DNA of 51,641 bases from Phlegmacium glaucopus (lineage: Eukaryota; Basidiomycota; Agaricomycetes; Agaricales; Cortinariaceae): positions 15,236 to 66,876 of the forward strand of contig MU130033.1 in assembly GCA_015039465.1 (NCBI GenBank), written 5' to 3'. Positions 24,803-35,099 of this stretch are shown in pieces (the first letter of the stretch is position 1; each line of letters opens with the position of its first letter). The position numbers and the translations under genes are program-made. The notes under the pieces are model-generated. The model was not told the origin of the DNA and did not search any database. It saw only the letters and a program-made list of their open reading frames with translations.

Positions 24803-26557
24803 ATGAACTCCAATGGCACGTCTGGAAACAACTCGTCCGAGATCAAAGGCCCACCACCCGTATTCAAATTGGCGAACGATCTTCTCGCAGAAATATTTTT
24901 AATGAACGCTACCCGTTCTGATTGTCAACCTGCCGAACGTGTAGCGACGACGCTGATATCTTCCCGAATCTGCAGGATATGGAGATCAGTTGCGCTGAGG
25001 TACAGAATGTTATGGCTTCATATAATCGATTATGACAACGATTCGCTCCGTTGGATTGACGAAATGCTTCATCGCTCAGACCCTGCATTGTTTGATTTCG
25101 GGAGCCGTGATAAGCGCGTTGATGTGTCCGAAGACAGACGTGGGGTGTTGGAGCTGGTCTTCAACTACTCATCAAGACTGAGGACCTTCAGATTACAAAC
25201 ACCGATTGGCAACTGGGAACTCGTGCGTTCACGCTTCCTCCAGAAACCGGCACCAAATCTCGAGTTCATCGACTTTTGTGTTCTTTTTGACGATGAATAT
25301 GTGAAGATCGACTTTTGTGTTCTTTTCGACAATGAATGTGTGCTCACAGATCCTCTGTTTGACAATCATGCTCCCAGTCTGCGGCACTTTCAGCTGCGTC
25401 GATGCGCTGTTGACTTCACATCTCCCGTCCTGACGCTTCTAACAGAACTATACGTGCGCCAAATAACTGTATTGGATGCTGCGCCGACCATCACCGCTTG
25501 GTTACATGTTCTTGGAGCAATGCCTTTCCTTCAACGTATCACCATCATTGACGCCATCTCTAATGCTGCCGCCACCCAAACTGAATTTCCCATCATCCAC
25601 CTCGTCCATTTAGGAAAGCTGTCTGTAGAAGGAGGGTTTCACGAGAGTGTCACCCTGATCAACCAGGTGATCACACCGCCTAGGTGCGGCTTGATGGTGA
25701 GGTGTACTCACGCTCATTTCGGACCTGAGCAACAGACGCTTTGGGCCATGATTGACAAAAAGCTCGATTTCTGGGAGGAATGGGTGGACCCCCCTACCCG
25801 CCGTTTCGAAGCAACTCTTAATGAAGAATCACTGTCCGTCGGAAACCTGCGAGACATCAATTCATCATGGGAAGATGATGAAGCACAAGAATTGGAATGG
25901 AATGGGAATCCGCCACCGGATCCCTTCCTGGTGGTTTCGTTGTGTTCGCATAAATCCGACGAACTCATTCCACTTTTTGTCTCGCTGTTTGGTCTTTTTG
26001 AACCTACCTTCTCGGACACGACTTCCCTCAATCTGAGCCTGGACTATAGAGGAGTAAATGGCTTAGAAGTCTTCCGTCCACTAGTCTTGCACTTTCGCTC
26101 CTTTGCGGAGTTGAAGTGGCTGGCTCTACTAAATGATTCTCACGAATTTATACTCCCACTTCTACAGCGCATTTCCTCACCTGGTCCGGTGTTGCTACCC
26201 GTTCTGGAACTAATGGACTTGACCTTTGCCACTTTTCGACGCAACTCGGATTTGGCCGCGGTCGCAGCGTTCCTGCAGTGGCGGAAGGAACAAGGCTTTC
26301 AGATACAGTCGGTCGACGTTCACATTGACGATTGCCATTTAGACAGGAATTTGTTCCTATCGCTGCTTGGAGATATAGAGGTCGAGTTGAATCCTAGTAA
26401 TAATAATGGCACTGATGAAGGGGAAGACCCTGATGATTCAGATGAAGAAGAAGACCCTGACCCTGACGATTCGGATGGGGACCTTGACGCTGATGATTCA
26501 GGCGAAGAGGAAGACCCAGACCCTGGCACTGATATCGATGAAGAGGAAGATAATTAG
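24803..26557 (+). CDS. F-box-like protein with acidic C-terminal repeats, copy 1
   Basis: A single intronless frame of 584 residues. Residues about 14-75 (PPPVFKLANDLLAEIFLMNA, then ICRIWRSVAL and WLHIIDYD) form the F-box type common in large agaricomycete families; the middle is Leu-rich as in LRR-like substrate-binding regions. Bases 25271-25309 and 25310-25348 are a tandem 39-bp duplication encoding DFCVLFDDEYVKI / DFCVLFDNECVLT. The C-terminus from about residue 535 is Asp/Glu-rich (DDSDEEEDPDPDDSDGD). It would act in an SCF ubiquitin ligase; the substrate is unknown. It is divergent from the crinkler-like pseudogene and near-identical to copy 2 at 29,248 for its first 900 bases, then diverges, which suggests recent duplication with faster change in the C-terminal half. 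Confidence 0.8.
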   Translation: MNSNGTSGNNSSEIKGPPPVFKLANDLLAEIFLMNATRSDCQPAERVATTLISSRICRIWRSVALRYRMLWLHIIDYDNDSLRWIDEMLHRSDPALFDFGSRDKRVDVSEDRRGVLELVFNYSSRLRTFRLQTPIGNWELVRSRFLQKPAPNLEFIDFCVLFDDEYVKIDFCVLFDNECVLTDPLFDNHAPSLRHFQLRRCAVDFTSPVLTLLTELYVRQITVLDAAPTITAWLHVLGAMPFLQRITIIDAISNAAATQTEFPIIHLVHLGKLSVEGGFHESVTLINQVITPPRCGLMVRCTHAHFGPEQQTLWAMIDKKLDFWEEWVDPPTRRFEATLNEESLSVGNLRDINSSWEDDEAQELEWNGNPPPDPFLVVSLCSHKSDELIPLFVSLFGLFEPTFSDTTSLNLSLDYRGVNGLEVFRPLVLHFRSFAELKWLALLNDSHEFILPLLQRISSPGPVLLPVLELMDLTFATFRRNSDLAAVAAFLQWRKEQGFQIQSVDVHIDDCHLDRNLFLSLLGDIEVELNPSNNNGTDEGEDPDDSDEEEDPDPDDSDGDLDADDSGEEEDPDPGTDIDEEEDN

Positions 26558-26888
26558 TGTCAGAGCGGAATATGTACAAGAAACGAGATATCGTACAGAT
26601 TGAATAAGACATACATAAGGCATCCATAATGTCATATATTTCATCCAACCTTATCCTGTACGTCCGCTCACAAGGCTCACCAACAAGTCTGCGTTGAGAG
26701 TTTCGATAAGGGTGCTTTGGAAATCCCATCATCGAAAGGATTCATTGTCGGTACGACTTTCACGCTGAATCACTAACAATAGCTAGCGATTAGTTACACC
26801 TAGTCTCCCGTAGCCAGACTAACAAGATTCGTAGTCTTTTCATTTGAATTTTTTATTTGTATTGACGATGACTTACTCATCTGGAAAG
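26558..26888. other. 3' flank of F-box copy 1
   Basis: Nothing recognised. It contains the shared post-stop sequence of the F-box copies (TTAGTGTC, then a GGA/CAG and ACATACATAAG string also found after 31,005) and then unrelated AT-rich DNA. Confidence 0.4.
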
Positions 26889-27085
26889 GTTCGGTGCGGT
26901 GTGCGTCTGGAGATTTGCCCAGTGATCTCCAGTCACTGAATGTCTACTCAAAGGGTGAGTCGCCGAGAAGTGAGATAGGTGGTCATGGTGAACCATCTTC
27001 CTATGAAGAGAAACTTGATGTTCCTTGCCATCCTCCAAGTCCATCGTCTGTAGCAAGCTTCGTGCTGGATCCAGCAGGAGGATTG
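26889..27085 (-). pseudogene. Relic of small secreted-protein gene (exon 2 only)
   Basis: The minus-strand frame contains HDHLSHFSATHPLSRHSVTG, clearly related to the C-terminal half of the intact secreted proteins at 36,317 and 38,589 (SHLSANHPLNGHQVTGDHL). There is no exon 1, signal peptide or promoter, and the fragment ends abruptly beside the kinase remnant. It is a truncated, dead copy. Confidence 0.65.
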
Positions 27086-27129
27086 TGGCTGATAGCCGCA
27101 TCGAAGCATGTATCTTACATATAAACCTA

Positions 27130-27640
27130 CATCAACCGCGGGAGTCTCAAAAGCTCCTGAGCGGTTACTCGGATCAAGGCGCAAGCATTTGGTCATTACA
27201 TCCGTTGCGCCCACCATGTCCACAGGGCTCAATATGCATCCAAAATACATTTCTCGAACGGTTTGCGAACAAAGCTTCGGAATTTCTTGGGTCTACCTGC
27301 ATGAGAGGTGCCAATGGATCAGAGGAAGAACAAGAGCCAATATAACACAACATACAGTCTAGCTGGAAATAATCGAGGCTACGAGGGCAACGCTGAAGAA
27401 AATCTTCTTCGAAGAACTCGCCACAAAAAAGGATCATCTGATAAAGCAATACATCGAGTTCTGATGCATTGTCTTCCATGAATGCCATTGGTTTAAAAAG
27501 GGAAGCAATGAAAACACCTTGGACGTGCACAGGTCAGGTAAGTATAGTGGTGTAGTACCAACAAGAACAACTTACCATACAGCCGAAGGTCCAAATATCG
27601 ACGGATTCCTTCTACTCCCCATCTCTTCGTAATTTGCTGT
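27130..27640 (-). pseudogene. Protein kinase C-lobe remnant
   Basis: Reading the minus strand, bases 27,576-27,602 encode VDIWTFGCM, the conserved helix-F motif of eukaryotic protein kinases, followed by a GTAAGT donor and an intron to about 27,519. The next part (ASELDVLLYQMILFCGEF) and, in another frame near 27,150-27,200, VMTKCLRLDPSNR match the end of a kinase C-lobe (CLxLDPxxR motif). The N-lobe, catalytic HRD and DFG parts are absent and the frame is broken, so this is a fragment. It resembles fungal SRPK-type kinases, but the subfamily is uncertain. Confidence 0.6.
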
Positions 27641-28161
27641 TCAGCAAATGATTTCACGAAGATAAGTAAGAATGCGATGTTTGCTACAATATGGAATGCC
27701 ATTATAAGTTACGCAGCTGCTGAATGACTCATACCGAGGACAAATGGCATTCCTTTTTTAAAAAATATCAACAGAATCGTCATTAAACTCAGGATGAAGT
27801 GACAATGTAGCGGAACCTACTCAGATCTCACCATAGCCCATGATTGACATCGCATCATCCTTACCGTCGTTGTCTCGTGAGTCGTCACTGCGTACTGTGC
27901 CATCCACATCCAGCTCTACGCCTCACAAACTTCATCGAGTATGTTATGTGTGAAATTTTCGGCGTCTATTCTTGCACGGTTGGGAGACTGTACTATGAAT
28001 AAAAAAAGCTGAACTTTAAATATACCTCGACCCCAGGTGAGTGATCGTGATATCAATTACTATTAAGTACTAAGTATCATGGTAATCACGCTGCCATTTT
28101 GACACGGTACGCCTCTCCTCCTCGTCCACTCTCTCCCTCTCCTGTGCTGCAATCGACCGCC
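27641..28161. other. Remnant junction and 5' flank of the Pma1 fragment
   Basis: No gene found. The first 80 bases may belong to the kinase remnant. The bases just before 28,162 (CTCTCCTCCTCGTCC and CTCTCCCTCTCC) look like a pyrimidine-rich leader and probably travelled with the Pma1 fragment. Confidence 0.35.
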
Positions 28162-28961
28162 ATGAGCGCTTTCAACAAGGAGCCGAAACCTTTTACAGAA
28201 TTGTCAGAAGTGGAGCCAGAGACGAAGAAAGGGAGTACAAAGTTTTGGGCATGAACAACCCGAAGCGGACCCTAGTAGTAGTACGTGTTTTTCTTCACTA
28301 TTTCTCGCCACCATTGACCCTCTTTTATTGTTTTAGGGGATGTCGTTGATATGGACACGGTCCGTATCGTCATAAACCATTCTCATATCTCCTCTCTCAA
28401 CCTCGTCATAGATCGAACTGAAGGAAGAGGACTTGAACGATATGGCAAAAGTCGATACAGAGACGGTCTTTATCGACAATGTTTTTAAACAGCATGACCA
28501 GAATGGTCTAATCGACGACGAAGCCCACGTCGTCTAGAGCTACTCGGTCCTAATAACTTCAAAGTAGATAAACCAAATACTTTCCTACAGGTATGAGAAT
28601 CAGCGCCCTCTGACATTTATTCACCAGTCTTCTCCTTTTTCTAGTTCCTGAGTTTTATGTGGAACCCCCTATTTGCCCCCTATGGATGATGGAAGTTGCT
28701 GCCTTTGTAGCTATCGTTCTTTCCAACAGTGAACACAGGGCTCCGGATTGGCCGGTTTTCGTCGGCATCGTTCTACTTCTCTTTGTCAATCCGTCAATTA
28801 GTGTCTACCGAGAGCGCAAAGCCGGTAACGCAGTCAAATCTATCATGGACTCTCTTGCACCCAAAGCAGACTCGGAGGTCAAGCGTGATGGTAACAGGAG
28901 CGAAATAGAATCTTCTGACTTGAACCCTGGTGATGTAATCTCTTTCAAAATTGGTGATATC
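28162..28961 (+). pseudogene. pma1: Plasma-membrane H+-ATPase (Pma1) N-terminal fragment
   Basis: Starts with MSAFNKEPKPFTELSE at 28162. A region of two frames encodes VDTETVFIDNVFKQ and RRLELLGPNN, followed by an intron and then the segment LSNSEHRAPDWPVFVGIVLL, AGNAVKSIMDSLAPKA, KRDGNRSEIES and NPGDVISFKIGDI. These are signatures of the cytosolic N-terminus, first membrane helices and actuator domain of fungal P-type proton pumps, which energise the plasma membrane. The fragment has frameshifts and in-frame stops. Homology stops at about 28,961, before the actuator domain is complete; the phosphorylation and ATP-binding domains are missing. What follows is the F-box upstream repeat. A functional pma1 must lie elsewhere. 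Confidence 0.85.
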
Positions 28962-28984
28962 TCACGGAAGCCATCGATATGTCT

Positions 28985-29247
28985 GAATCGGTGGCATGGA
29001 CTCCGCTTATCTACGCCACAGATTGAGGCTTGTGATCGACTCCCTGTTCCACGATGCATACCTGCATACCTGGGTCTGTACAGCCATATGTGGAACAGGC
29101 ATAAAAGCTACCAATAGACCATAATCGATTAACGTTCAACCTTTGTGACTGCATCATACTTACAGCTAAAAGGGTGAGACATTCAAAACCTTTTTAAAAT
29201 TACGCTAACAGGGACATCCAGAAACCTCGACAAAATAACCGACACCG
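28985..29247 (+). repeat. F-box upstream block (three copies in window)
   Basis: This sequence, from GAGGCTTGTGATCGACTCCC to the F-box start, matches 24,585-24,802 and, inverted, 42,590-42,805. Shared strings include GTTCCACGATGCATACC and CTTACAGCTAAAAGG. It acts as the promoter/leader of each F-box copy. Here it is fused directly to the Pma1 fragment, so the crinkler-like partner is missing. Confidence 0.7.
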
Positions 29248-31005
29248 ATGAATAACTCCAATGGCACGTCTGGAAACAAGATCGAAGGCCCACCACCCGT
29301 ATTCAAATTGGCGAACGATCTTCTCGCAGAAATATTTTTAATGAACGCTACCCGTTCTGATTGTCAACCTGCCGAACGTGTAGCGACGACGTTGATATCT
29401 TCCCGAATCTGCAGGATATGGAGATCAGTTGCGCTGGGGTACAGAATGTTATGGCTTCATATGATCGATTATGACAACGATTCGCTCGCTTGGATTGACG
29501 AAATGCTCCGTCGCTCAGACCCTGCATTGTTCGATTTCGGGAGCCGTGATAAGCGCGTTGATGTGTCCGAAGACAGACGTGGGGTGTTGGACCTGGTCTT
29601 CAACTACTCGTCAAGACTGAGGACCTTCAGATTACAAACACCGATTGGCAACTGGGAACTCCTGCGTTCACGTTTCCTCCAGAAACCGGCACCAAATCTC
29701 GAGTTCATCGATGCTTGTGTTCTCTTCGACGATGAATATGTGAAGATCGACTTTTGTGTTCTTTTCGACAATGAATGTGTGCTCACAGATCCTCTGTTTG
29801 ACAATCATGCTCCCAGTCTGCGGCACTTTCAGCTGCGTCGATGCGCTGTTGACTTCACATCTCCCGTCCTGACGCTTCTAACCGAACTATACGTGCGCCA
29901 AATAACTGTATTGGATGCTGCGCCGACCATCGCCGCTTGGTTACATGTTCTTGGAGGAATGCCTTTCATTCAACGTATCACCATCATTGACGCCATCTCT
30001 AATGCTGCCGTCGCCCAAACCGAATTTCCCATCATCCACCTCGTCCATTTAGGAAAGCTGTCTGTAGAAGGAGGGTTTCACGAGTGTGTCACACTGATCA
30101 ACCAGGTGATCACACCGCCTAGGTGCGGCTTGATGGTGAGGTGTAATCACGCTCATTTCGGACCTGAGCAAAAAATACTTTGGGCCATGATCGCCAAAAA
30201 GCTCGATTTCTGGGACCAGGATTCCATAGCCCGCGAATTGATAGCAGAGCTTCATGTTGATATGGAATCATTCTCTATCGGAAACCTGAAAGACATCCTC
30301 TCATCATGGGAAGATAATGAAGCAGAAGAATTGGAATTTCATTCGCCATCGGATCCCTTCCTGGCGGTTTCGTTGCATTCGCATAACTCCGAGGATCTCA
30401 TTCTACTTTTTATCTCGCTGTTTGGTCTTTTTGAACCTACCTTCCCGGGCACGACCTATCTCACTCTGAACCTGGATTATGCACTGGCAGAAGGAAATGG
30501 CTTAGAAGTCTTCCGTCCACTGGTCGAGTACTTTCGCTCCTTTGTGAAGTTGGATTTCGTGACTCTAGTGGATGATTCTCACGAGTATATACTCCCACAC
30601 CTACAGCGCATTTCCTCACATGGTTCAGTGTTTGTACCCGTTCTAGACGAAGTGCACTTTGCCGGTGCCGTTTTTCGACGTCTCTCAAATTTGACTGTAG
30701 TCGTAGAGTTCCTCCAGTGGCGGAGGGAACAAGGCTGTCCGATCCAGGAGATCCACCTTTACGACTGTCATATAGACTTAGATTTGGTGCCATCGCTACT
30801 TCAAGTTGGGGATGTAAAAGTAACGATGGGTACTAATTACACAGATGACACCGATGATGACGAAGACCCTGACGCTGATGACGAAGACCCTGACGCTGAT
30901 GAAGAGGAAGACATTGACATGGATGAAGAAGAAGACGCAGACCCTGATGGTGACATATTAATGGACCTTGACGCTGAAGTGGTAGTTGATTACCACTACT
31001 TTTAA
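29248..31005 (+). CDS. F-box-like protein with acidic C-terminal repeats, copy 2
   Basis: A single intronless frame of 585 residues with the same layout as copy 1: F-box (KLANDLLAEIFLMNA), LRR-like middle, and an acidic tail (DDDEDPDADDEDPDADEEE). It shares the 39-bp tandem duplication (29710-29748 and 29749-29787). The first about 900 bases are almost identical to copy 1, whereas residues from about 330 onward differ at many positions while the frame stays open. That pattern suggests both copies are still under selection for an open frame, with a changing C-terminal recognition half. It presumably works in an SCF complex; partner and substrate are unknown. Confidence 0.8.
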   Translation: MNNSNGTSGNKIEGPPPVFKLANDLLAEIFLMNATRSDCQPAERVATTLISSRICRIWRSVALGYRMLWLHMIDYDNDSLAWIDEMLRRSDPALFDFGSRDKRVDVSEDRRGVLDLVFNYSSRLRTFRLQTPIGNWELLRSRFLQKPAPNLEFIDACVLFDDEYVKIDFCVLFDNECVLTDPLFDNHAPSLRHFQLRRCAVDFTSPVLTLLTELYVRQITVLDAAPTIAAWLHVLGGMPFIQRITIIDAISNAAVAQTEFPIIHLVHLGKLSVEGGFHECVTLINQVITPPRCGLMVRCNHAHFGPEQKILWAMIAKKLDFWDQDSIARELIAELHVDMESFSIGNLKDILSSWEDNEAEELEFHSPSDPFLAVSLHSHNSEDLILLFISLFGLFEPTFPGTTYLTLNLDYALAEGNGLEVFRPLVEYFRSFVKLDFVTLVDDSHEYILPHLQRISSHGSVFVPVLDEVHFAGAVFRRLSNLTVVVEFLQWRREQGCPIQEIHLYDCHIDLDLVPSLLQVGDVKVTMGTNYTDDTDDDEDPDADDEDPDADEEEDIDMDEEEDADPDGDILMDLDAEVVVDYHYF

Positions 31006-31631
31006 TTAGTGTCGGAGCAGTACATGTATAGCAACTTTCAAGGAATTGTACTGCCCCCCCAGAAACGAGATCATAAGACATACATAAGCTGATTCTATAC
31101 TAGACGGGCGACGATCACTAACAATTAGCCGGACGATTAGGATATTGCGACGAGCCCTGAACCTGAACTGCTATGAACTGGATATGGTCAACGTCGCTCA
31201 ACGATAGTGTCGAAAATTAGGTCGTATTGGCGGAACGACCGAAAGACCCAGCGATTAGCGTGTCCACGAGTGCTGTGGCTGCCACTGTCAATACCAGAGC
31301 TCGAATGACGATCTTGACGGGTCATATATGTATTCTACGCATCGAGACTCGATAATCGAAGATCTCTATTATTGTAGTTGAAGTTCAAAGAAGGTGAACG
31401 TTTTCTGATATAACTGGATCTTTATTAAACAGTTCTTGATTGGGCATATGAGGGTTAGCATTTATTTTACAAGGAAAAGAGAAAGGGGACGACGGGAACG
31501 ATATTTGGAATTTTTTTCATTCTTGTACCAGAACATTAAGTACGCAGTACGAATGCTCTACCGAGACTTTTCTTCTGCATATGTTCTGTCCCATTAAGAC
31601 AGTTACTTTCGAGCAGTTCCTGAGACGGGCG
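31006..31631. other. Border: F-box 3' flank, then secreted-protein module 3' flank
   Basis: No gene. From about 31,380 to 31,631 the sequence is the inverted equivalent of the 3' flank at 34,240-34,480, 36,880-37,140 and (inverted) 38,460-38,588, with shared TACGCAGTACGAAT and AGACTTTTCTTCTGC. It marks the edge of the first secreted-protein module. Confidence 0.5.
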
Positions 31632-32172
31632 TCAATAATCTGTCACAAAGGTTTGGTGGGTGGAGATCATACCGGTGTGCGTCTGGAGATTCGCCAAGTA
31701 ATCAATCTCCAGTCAGCCCACTCAAAGGGTGAATCGCCGAGACGTGAGACAGGGGGTCATAGTGAACCGTCTTCGTTTTAAGAGAAAACCTGATGTTACT
31801 TGCCATCTTCTCATGCGAAGGAACTCCACATTGTAGCGGGATTCATGTTGGATCCAGCAGGATGATTGTGGCTAATATCCGCAGCCTCCACACGACCATT
31901 AGCGTCCGGGTGAGTAAGAAAGACTACGGGGTGTTTCCCTGCGTCCTGTGTGCTGAGGGTTGGTGAGTCACTCGGATCCTGAACGAGAGAAGACATCATA
32001 CACTGCTTCCTGGGAGGTCAAAGTGCTTTGGGCTCCCAGTAAGGACGTATCCTGGGTGGACGACGGCTGCCCGAGAGGCATAGGTGCAGATAGCACCATC
32101 GAGCCGCAGAGGGGAGGAAGGAAGAGGACAAAGATGAAGGGTTTGAAGGACATTGTCGAGAAAAGGAGTCAT
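31632..32172 (-). pseudogene. Small secreted-protein gene, dead copy
   Basis: The minus strand retains both exons of the family: signal-peptide region FIFVLFLPPLCGSMVLSAP and exon 2 with KHPVVFLTHPDANGRVEAAD and ISHNHPAGSN. Relative to the intact copies there is a frame change near the start codon, a one-base loss after the PLG of the mature N-terminus, and a deletion that turns TDYGLPSH into an early stop. The intron donor is GTATGA instead of GTATGT. It is therefore a pseudogene. It is divergent from the copy at 33,711. Confidence 0.75.
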
Positions 32173-33710
32173 AATGGTGCTAAGATTATTGAGAACATGC
32201 ATATGCCAGATTACAATAATATACTTACTTGAGTAAGGAGTTGGCCTAGACTGATTGGAAAATAATTTCAAGTGTAATAGCAGGATGAAGATAAACTTAC
32301 CTTTGCCGATAACGAAGTGCAACCCCATGATTCGATGTCAAAGGGTGTTTTCAGGTTTTGATTGGCGCCACTGGACCGCATGGTCATACGTGCAAGCTCA
32401 AACCCTTCTGCTGTGCCCAAAAATCTCACGTAGACGGGACTGTCGTACATGACCAGAGTACTTCCCCATCCCAATGCCTAGTTCACAATTTCCCCTTGGT
32501 TTGTTGCCGTATTTACAGGGACTTTTGATGACCGCAAAGAATCTCCGAGATCGTGGTCTCGTTGAACGCTGGCGGCTTGAACGTTGCTTGAACGTCACCG
32601 CATCCTTGCTTCAAGGAAATGTACATGATTGACCGTTCTTAGCTTGCAAGCATCATCCGAGGAAGCCTGAAATGCTCACCGTCACGTAAAACAGCGAGGA
32701 TTTTTGCTTAATGCGCCGGCAAACACCGTGTTCTCTTTTTAGTAATGCAGCAGCATTCCTTCCTTTGAAGTTCCGAAAGAGAGAGCCTCAAAGCTTCAAC
32801 AAGAATTGACCACGCAAAAAGTCAAGAATCAATCTGATAGGAACCGGTACCCTTGGTTCCACCTCATCTTCTTCAAGATGAGGTTGAAAATTGAGGTGGC
32901 CCCCATCGCTTGGTGAGGTTGGTTGGCTGTCTTCGATCCAGCGTTCGTCGTCCGAGTCGCTACACGATGCAAGGTCCAGATTTGCAACAGACACAATCTT
33001 CAAGTCCTTCGTGGAGGCAAAGATGCTCCAGCTCCTCGATTCGCCGAAATATCCATATTTGATGAGAGACCCACGGTTCTTCCCCTCTCCCCCCATCGCA
33101 AAATGCTAGTCTTCTAAAGGCACTCTTGCTGGTGACTGCCCTTCCTATTCTCAACCCGCTCACAGATGCAAGCGAGTTCTGTCATACAATACGAGGTCGG
33201 GACACAATTAAAATGTTCAATGCCCTGGAGGTGAGTCGTTGTTTGTTCACATTTATAACTGAACTCACGTTTCTTTCTTTCTGTAGACCGACTATGCGCT
33301 TCCAACGGGCACTGGCAAGACTCCATTCTACTTGGAAAACCTGTCTCACCGGATGCCTGTGATGCAATCACTTTCAGATGGTAACGCCTTCACTGTTATC
33401 TGTCCACCCCACTATTGATCAATAATTCGTAACAGCCCTGGCTATATACGCACTCAACTCCTCACCGATCCCGCAAAACATTCCGCTACACATGGTGTGT
33501 ACGAGAAGCAATGGAGTTCTGTCGCGTTGGCATGCCCGAGTTAGGCAATAGGTATAAACGCTCACTGGACTTGACCAATTTCCTCAGAGCAGGTCTCCCA
33601 AATACATTCCTACAAACCGACTACACTCCTCACATTTTACCAGTGCGTATCCATTCCGACATCCCCCCCTGATCATCATCTAACATGTTCCCAATTATTT
33701 TAGCACCAAT
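32173..33710. other. Shared upstream region of two divergent secreted-protein copies
   Basis: No certain gene. It holds a block at 32,890-33,020 (GGTTGGTTGGCTGTCTTCGA) that recurs at 34,985-35,110 and 41,780-41,910, and a TATA box (33,553-33,558) with the family's 5'-UTR intron upstream of 33,711. A possible split frame at about 33,126-33,480 (TIKMFNALE, spliced to TDYALPTGTGKTPFYLENL) has correct-looking splice sites but no recognised homology; it may be another gene scrap. Confidence 0.45.
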
Positions 33711-34125
33711 ATGACTTCTTCCTCGACGATGTGCATCAAACGCTTCATCTTTGTCCTTCTCCTTTCGCTCCTCTACGGCTCGATAGTGCTAGCTGCGCCC
33801 TTGCCTCTCGGGGCAGCCGATGTCCACCCAGGCCAGGTCCTTGCTGGGAGGCCAAAGAACTTCGATCCCAAAGGAAGCAGGGTATGTTGTCTTCTCTCGT
33901 TCAGGATCCGGGTGACACTCACCAAACCTTGGCCCACAGAGCGCAGGGAAACACCCCGTAGTCCCTACTCACCCGGACGCTAATGGTCATGTGAAGGTTT
34001 CGGATATCAGCCACAATCACCCTGCGAGAGCCAACGCGCACCCCGCCACAGACTACGGACTTCCTTCGCATCAGGAGAATACCGGAACATCAAATTTCTC
34101 TCAACGCGAAGACGATTCACCATAA
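33711..34125 (+). pseudogene. Small secreted-protein gene, frameshifted copy
   Basis: Exon 1 (33711-33881) encodes an intact signal peptide and mature N-terminus (KRFIFVLLLSLLYGSIVLAA), the intron is 33882-33939, and exon 2 begins SAGKHPVVPTHPDANGHV. A two-base shortening after GLPSH shifts the frame and a stop follows at 34123-34125. The lost C-terminal half can still be followed in another frame to about 34,225 (SHVSATCPLSRHQVTGDHL). Its promoter TATA and 5'-UTR intron are intact, so a shortened secreted protein of about 118 residues could still be made; I regard it as a probable pseudogene. Confidence 0.7.
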
Positions 34126-35099
34126 CGACCTGTCTCATGTCTCAGCGACTTGCCCTTTGAGCAGACATCAGGTCACTGGAGATCACTTGACAAATCTCCA
34201 GACAGACACTGCGCTCTCCTAGGCCCGCATTCTAATGACGCACGTCCATCAGGAACTGCTTCAAAAAAAGAAGCCTTGATTCGTACTGCTTACTTAGTGT
34301 TCTGGTACAGGAATGAAACAAATCCCATATCGTTTTTGAACCCTTCCTGTCATCCCCTTTCTATTTTCCTTGCAAAATAAACACCAACCCTTATATTCCC
34401 AATCGAGAACTGTTTGAGACGGATCCAGTTGCATCAAAAAACGTTCACCTTCTTTGAACTCCAACTACAATGCAATTACAGAGTCTCGACATCATACTAG
34501 TGCGTAGAATGCAGGTCCGCTATCCATAAGAGTCAGACAACGCATCCCAACTTCCAAAGTGTGTCTGACGTCATACATTTCATCACACGGCCTGCGCGAC
34601 TTTAGCCCAAGATCCAAAATTTAGGTCCGAGGAGGGGTACCCGCAGGGCTTAAATCTTTTTCTAATATCACTTTAAACACACATTGCCTGTTACTAGACA
34701 GTATTTATGACCTTGTATCATCATAACATAGCTATATACAGTTCATATTTTCCTTCTGGGAAGGTTATTTATGTTTTTAAGTGATAAAAGATTGTTAAAA
34801 AATGTATGGAGAGTCAGAAAACATAAAAATAAGGGAGGTCACCAGCAAGAGTGCCTTTAGGAGACTAGGGTTTGCGATGGGGGGAAAGGGGGAGAGCCAT
34901 GGAAGATTTTGGACAGATATTGAAAGAACCCTGAGACAAACCGGATGGGTCTCTCATCAAATATGGGTATTTCGGCGAATAGAAGACCTTGCATCCTCAT
35001 CTCCACGATTGTGTCTCTTGAAAATATGATCGTGTAGCGACGACGAAAGATGGATCGAAGACAGCCAACCAACTTTACCAAGCGATGAAGGCGACTTTT
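34126..35099. other. 3' flank of the frameshifted copy and repeat block
   Basis: Apart from the remnant exon to about 34,225 there is no gene. The module 3' flank runs to about 34,480. Bases 34,840-35,099 contain an inverted copy of the 32,890-33,120 block, including the GAAGACAGCCAACCAA string. Confidence 0.45.

Noticed and set aside
26405..26557. Acidic repeat tail of F-box copy 1 as a separate microsatellite insertion
   Set aside because: A similar acidic tail occurs in copy 2 in frame, so it belongs to the protein.
33126..33480. Possible three-exon gene with TGTGKT string
   Set aside because: Splice sites look fair, but the sequence lies in a repeated module flank and no family is recognised; TGTGKT alone is not evidence of an NTPase.
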